Positions 29,938-31,542 of a stretch of DNA of 31,542 nt are shown in pieces (positions within the stretch are counted from its first letter, which is position 1; each line of letters opens with the position of its first letter). Position numbers and translations under genes: made by a program. A model generated the notes under the pieces. The model saw nothing but the letters and a program-made list of their open reading frames with translations, ran no database searches and had not been told where the DNA came from. The DNA is from CAZMHN01 sp964566145 (GTDB lineage Bacteria > Patescibacteriota > Patescibacteriia > Veblenbacterales > UBA10138): positions 1 through 31,542 of the forward strand of contig CAZMHN010000009.1 in assembly GCA_964566145.1 (NCBI GenBank), read 5' to 3'.

Positions 29938-31542
29938 TTAGGCGGTGAACTTGCGGTAGTAGTGCGCCATTAGGCCCTTGCGGTAGCGGCGCTGGAGGTA
30001 GGGGTACGCTGCCAATAGCGGTACGGTGAGAAGCTGCTGGAGCCCGGTCGGAAGACCGGTGCGCGGCAGTTCGTCGGTTGCGCCCAACACCTGCGGCACA
30101 GGCGGGTAACAGCTGGAAACGTTCCTCAGCGCAGCCCCGTTGGCTTGGATAGTGACGGGGATGCCTGAAAGTACCGAGTCGTCCACCGCCACCGCCAACC
30201 CCTTCAAGTACTCTGCTGTCTCGTCGCCCGCCGGCACGAGGTAGCGCTTCGCCGTAATAGGATCAACGTACCACAGCTCACCCTTGCCTTCCACCTGGAT
30301 GAGGAACGCGCCGCGCTTCTGCTGGGCAAAATCAAGCCTGATAGACTGCGTTCCTGCGCCCAACGGATTATAGCCGTTCTGGACCTCGGTCCTGTCGTCA
30401 TAACCGTCGCCGTCCGTGTCGGTAGAACCCCGGTTCGTGCCCAAGGCGTCTTCCAGCAGGTCGGAAAGTCCGTCGCCGTCAGCGTCGGTCCCGAATCCGC
30501 TTGATATGCCCACAGGCACGGCATTGAGGTCATCTGCACGTAGGCCTTGCGCGAAAGCGCGGGCGATGTCGTACGTGACCAAACCGAACTGCATGTATGC
30601 GCGCTGACCGCTTACAGGGTCGACGTACCACAGCTCTCCTGTCGGAGCGGTAATGAGCTTGCCGCGGTACTGGTCCACTACAGCGGAATCCGTCCTCCTC
30701 ACGGCATCGCGGGCTACCGCCACGTCAATACACTGTTCGCCCAACACCTGGCCGCAGGAAGTTGCCTGTACGCTGCGTATCTCGATGGAGCCGGTATAGC
30801 GCTCAAACTTGACGTACACGGTCGTACCGGGAGCCGCGCTCCAGGCGACGCTCGCCACCGGGGAAATAGTGGTGGCGTTCGAGAAGTCGGAAGCGTTGCT
30901 TATCGTTATCGAACGCACGTCACTGCCATACGTGAAGTTGAGCGGCGAACTCGGTCCGCACGCCAATGTCACGTTTACTGGGGAAGGATTCGGGTTGCAA
31001 CTGGCGCCTGTGCATCCGCCGCCGCCTCCGCCGCCCGGGTCGTCATTGGTAATGACGCAAGTCTTGGTCTCACCGGCTGCAATGGTGCCGGAGCATTCTC
31101 CGCCCAAAGACTTTGTGTAGTTAAAGGAACTGGACTCATCCACGCTGTAGGCACCCGGTTCAACGTTCACCGTTACTCCGGACTCAGAACCAGGGAACGA
31201 TGTCTGCGAAGGGTTCACTGCAGTCACGTTCATGGTGAATTCCGCCGCCTGCCGACTGCCGCCGTTGTTATTTACAACGCGCTTTATGACCACGAGCTTG
31301 GTTTCCGACGGATCGTCGTTCGTAATGGTACAGGTCTTGGTCTCATTAGCCGCCACAGTACCGACACAGTCGGCCGACAAACTCTTGGTGTAACCCAGAC
31401 TGTCAGGCTCGCTAATGGTGTACGCGCCCGGCTCCACGTCTATCATCTCACCCGGGGCTTCCTTGCCTTTGAAGGTATTCTGGTAGCTCCCAGCGGCCTG
31501 AACCAAAATGTCGAAATCAGCCGCCACCTTGGTACCGCCGTT
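29938..31542 (-). CDS. Large secreted surface protein with SpaA-like repeats and LPRTG signal (partial, N-terminus beyond window)
   Basis: The frame is open at the right edge; 534 residues are visible. In order from the visible end: two SpaA/prealbumin-like repeats, each ending ETKTC then an ITNDDP turn; a Gly-rich linker; a beta-rich domain with NVTLACGPSSPLNFTYG; a first GELWYVD repeat; a TSP3-like Asp-rich segment (DADGDGLSDLLED, DTDGDGYDDRTE); a second GELWYVD repeat; and a C-terminal sorting signal with LPRTG (bases 30055-30069), a hydrophobic stretch and a basic tail RRYRKG. Two Cys per repeat could pair. A likely adhesin or envelope protein processed by the sortase encoded next to it. 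Confidence 0.85.
   Translation of the reverse strand, partial: NGGTKVAADFDILVQAAGSYQNTFKGKEAPGEMIDVEPGAYTISEPDSLGYTKSLSADCVGTVAANETKTCTITNDDPSETKLVVIKRVVNNNGGSRQAAEFTMNVTAVNPSQTSFPGSESGVTVNVEPGAYSVDESSSFNYTKSLGGECSGTIAAGETKTCVITNDDPGGGGGGGCTGASCNPNPSPVNVTLACGPSSPLNFTYGSDVRSITISNASDFSNATTISPVASVAWSAAPGTTVYVKFERYTGSIEIRSVQATSCGQVLGEQCIDVAVARDAVRRTDSAVVDQYRGKLITAPTGELWYVDPVSGQRAYMQFGLVTYDIARAFAQGLRADDLNAVPVGISSGFGTDADGDGLSDLLEDALGTNRGSTDTDGDGYDDRTEVQNGYNPLGAGTQSIRLDFAQQKRGAFLIQVEGKGELWYVDPITAKRYLVPAGDETAEYLKGLAVAVDDSVLSGIPVTIQANGAALRNVSSCYPPVPQVLGATDELPRTGLPTGLQQLLTVPLLAAYPYLQRRYRKGLMAHYYRKFTA
31036..31302 (-). repeat. SpaA/prealbumin-like protein repeat, unit 2
   Basis: About 89 codons from VVIKRVVNNNGG to ITNDDP. 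It carries the same landmarks as unit 1: an NNGG turn, AAEF strand, VEPGAYSVDE, YTKSL, a Cys, and ETKTC. The two units share perhaps half their residues by eye. Confidence 0.8.
31309..31542 (-). repeat. SpaA/prealbumin-like protein repeat, unit 1 (partial)
   Basis: About 78 visible codons ending in ITNDDP. It begins inside the repeat (NGGTKVAADFDILVQ), showing that the gene continues beyond the window and that more units may precede it. Confidence 0.8.

Overview
The window looks like chromosome from an ultra-small, host-dependent bacterium of the Candidate Phyla Radiation (Patescibacteria, probably Parcubacteria-like). This is inferred from protein character, not from a marker-gene search. 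The signs are an alpha subunit of RNA polymerase without its C-terminal domain, an alanyl-tRNA synthetase without the C-Ala domain, several very small membrane proteins, extracellular modules that combine TSP3-like Asp-rich loops with GELWYVD repeats, and tightly overlapping genes almost all on one strand. UGA is a normal stop codon. A 100-N assembly gap lies inside alaS.

All genes except one are on the minus strand, so transcription runs from high to low coordinates. At the high end (31.5-28.8 kb) is a surface module: a large secreted protein with SpaA/prealbumin-like repeats and a C-terminal LPRTG sorting motif, followed by a sortase that carries a copy of the same TSP3/GELWYVD module. Then come mnmA and alaS, each with its own promoter close to the start codon. 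A membrane-anchored protein follows, then a translation/transcription operon: infA-rpmJ-rpsM-rpsK-rpsD-rpoA-rplQ-rplM-rpsI. The only plus-strand gene (20.9 kb) encodes a 44-residue basic protein with its own promoter, ribosome binding site and terminator.

From 20.8 to 11.2 kb is an envelope region: a multi-pass membrane protein, then an exopolysaccharide operon (flippase, two GT4-type glycosyltransferases, a GT2, an O-antigen ligase/polymerase, a second GT2), a lipoprotein, a third GT2, a 76-residue membrane protein and a TspO homologue. From 10.7 to 8.4 kb is a small stress-type cluster: a winged-helix regulator overlapping an AlkD-like DNA glycosylase gene, a membrane-anchored YbhB/PEBP protein, and two small membrane proteins. 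Four copies of a 28-bp pattern, ATTCT-N3-ATTCT-N2-AGAAT-N3-AGAAT, lie next to these genes. They look like operators of the regulator and define a candidate local regulon, which is the most interesting signal in the window.

From 8.3 kb to the left edge runs a mixed housekeeping/envelope operon: mreB, a second O-antigen ligase-like protein, holB, a BNR-repeat lipoprotein, frr, rseP, and two tandem paralogues related to PEP-utilising enzymes. I saw no tRNA, rRNA, CRISPR array, insertion sequence or attachment site. No stretch of 300 bases lacks a gene.
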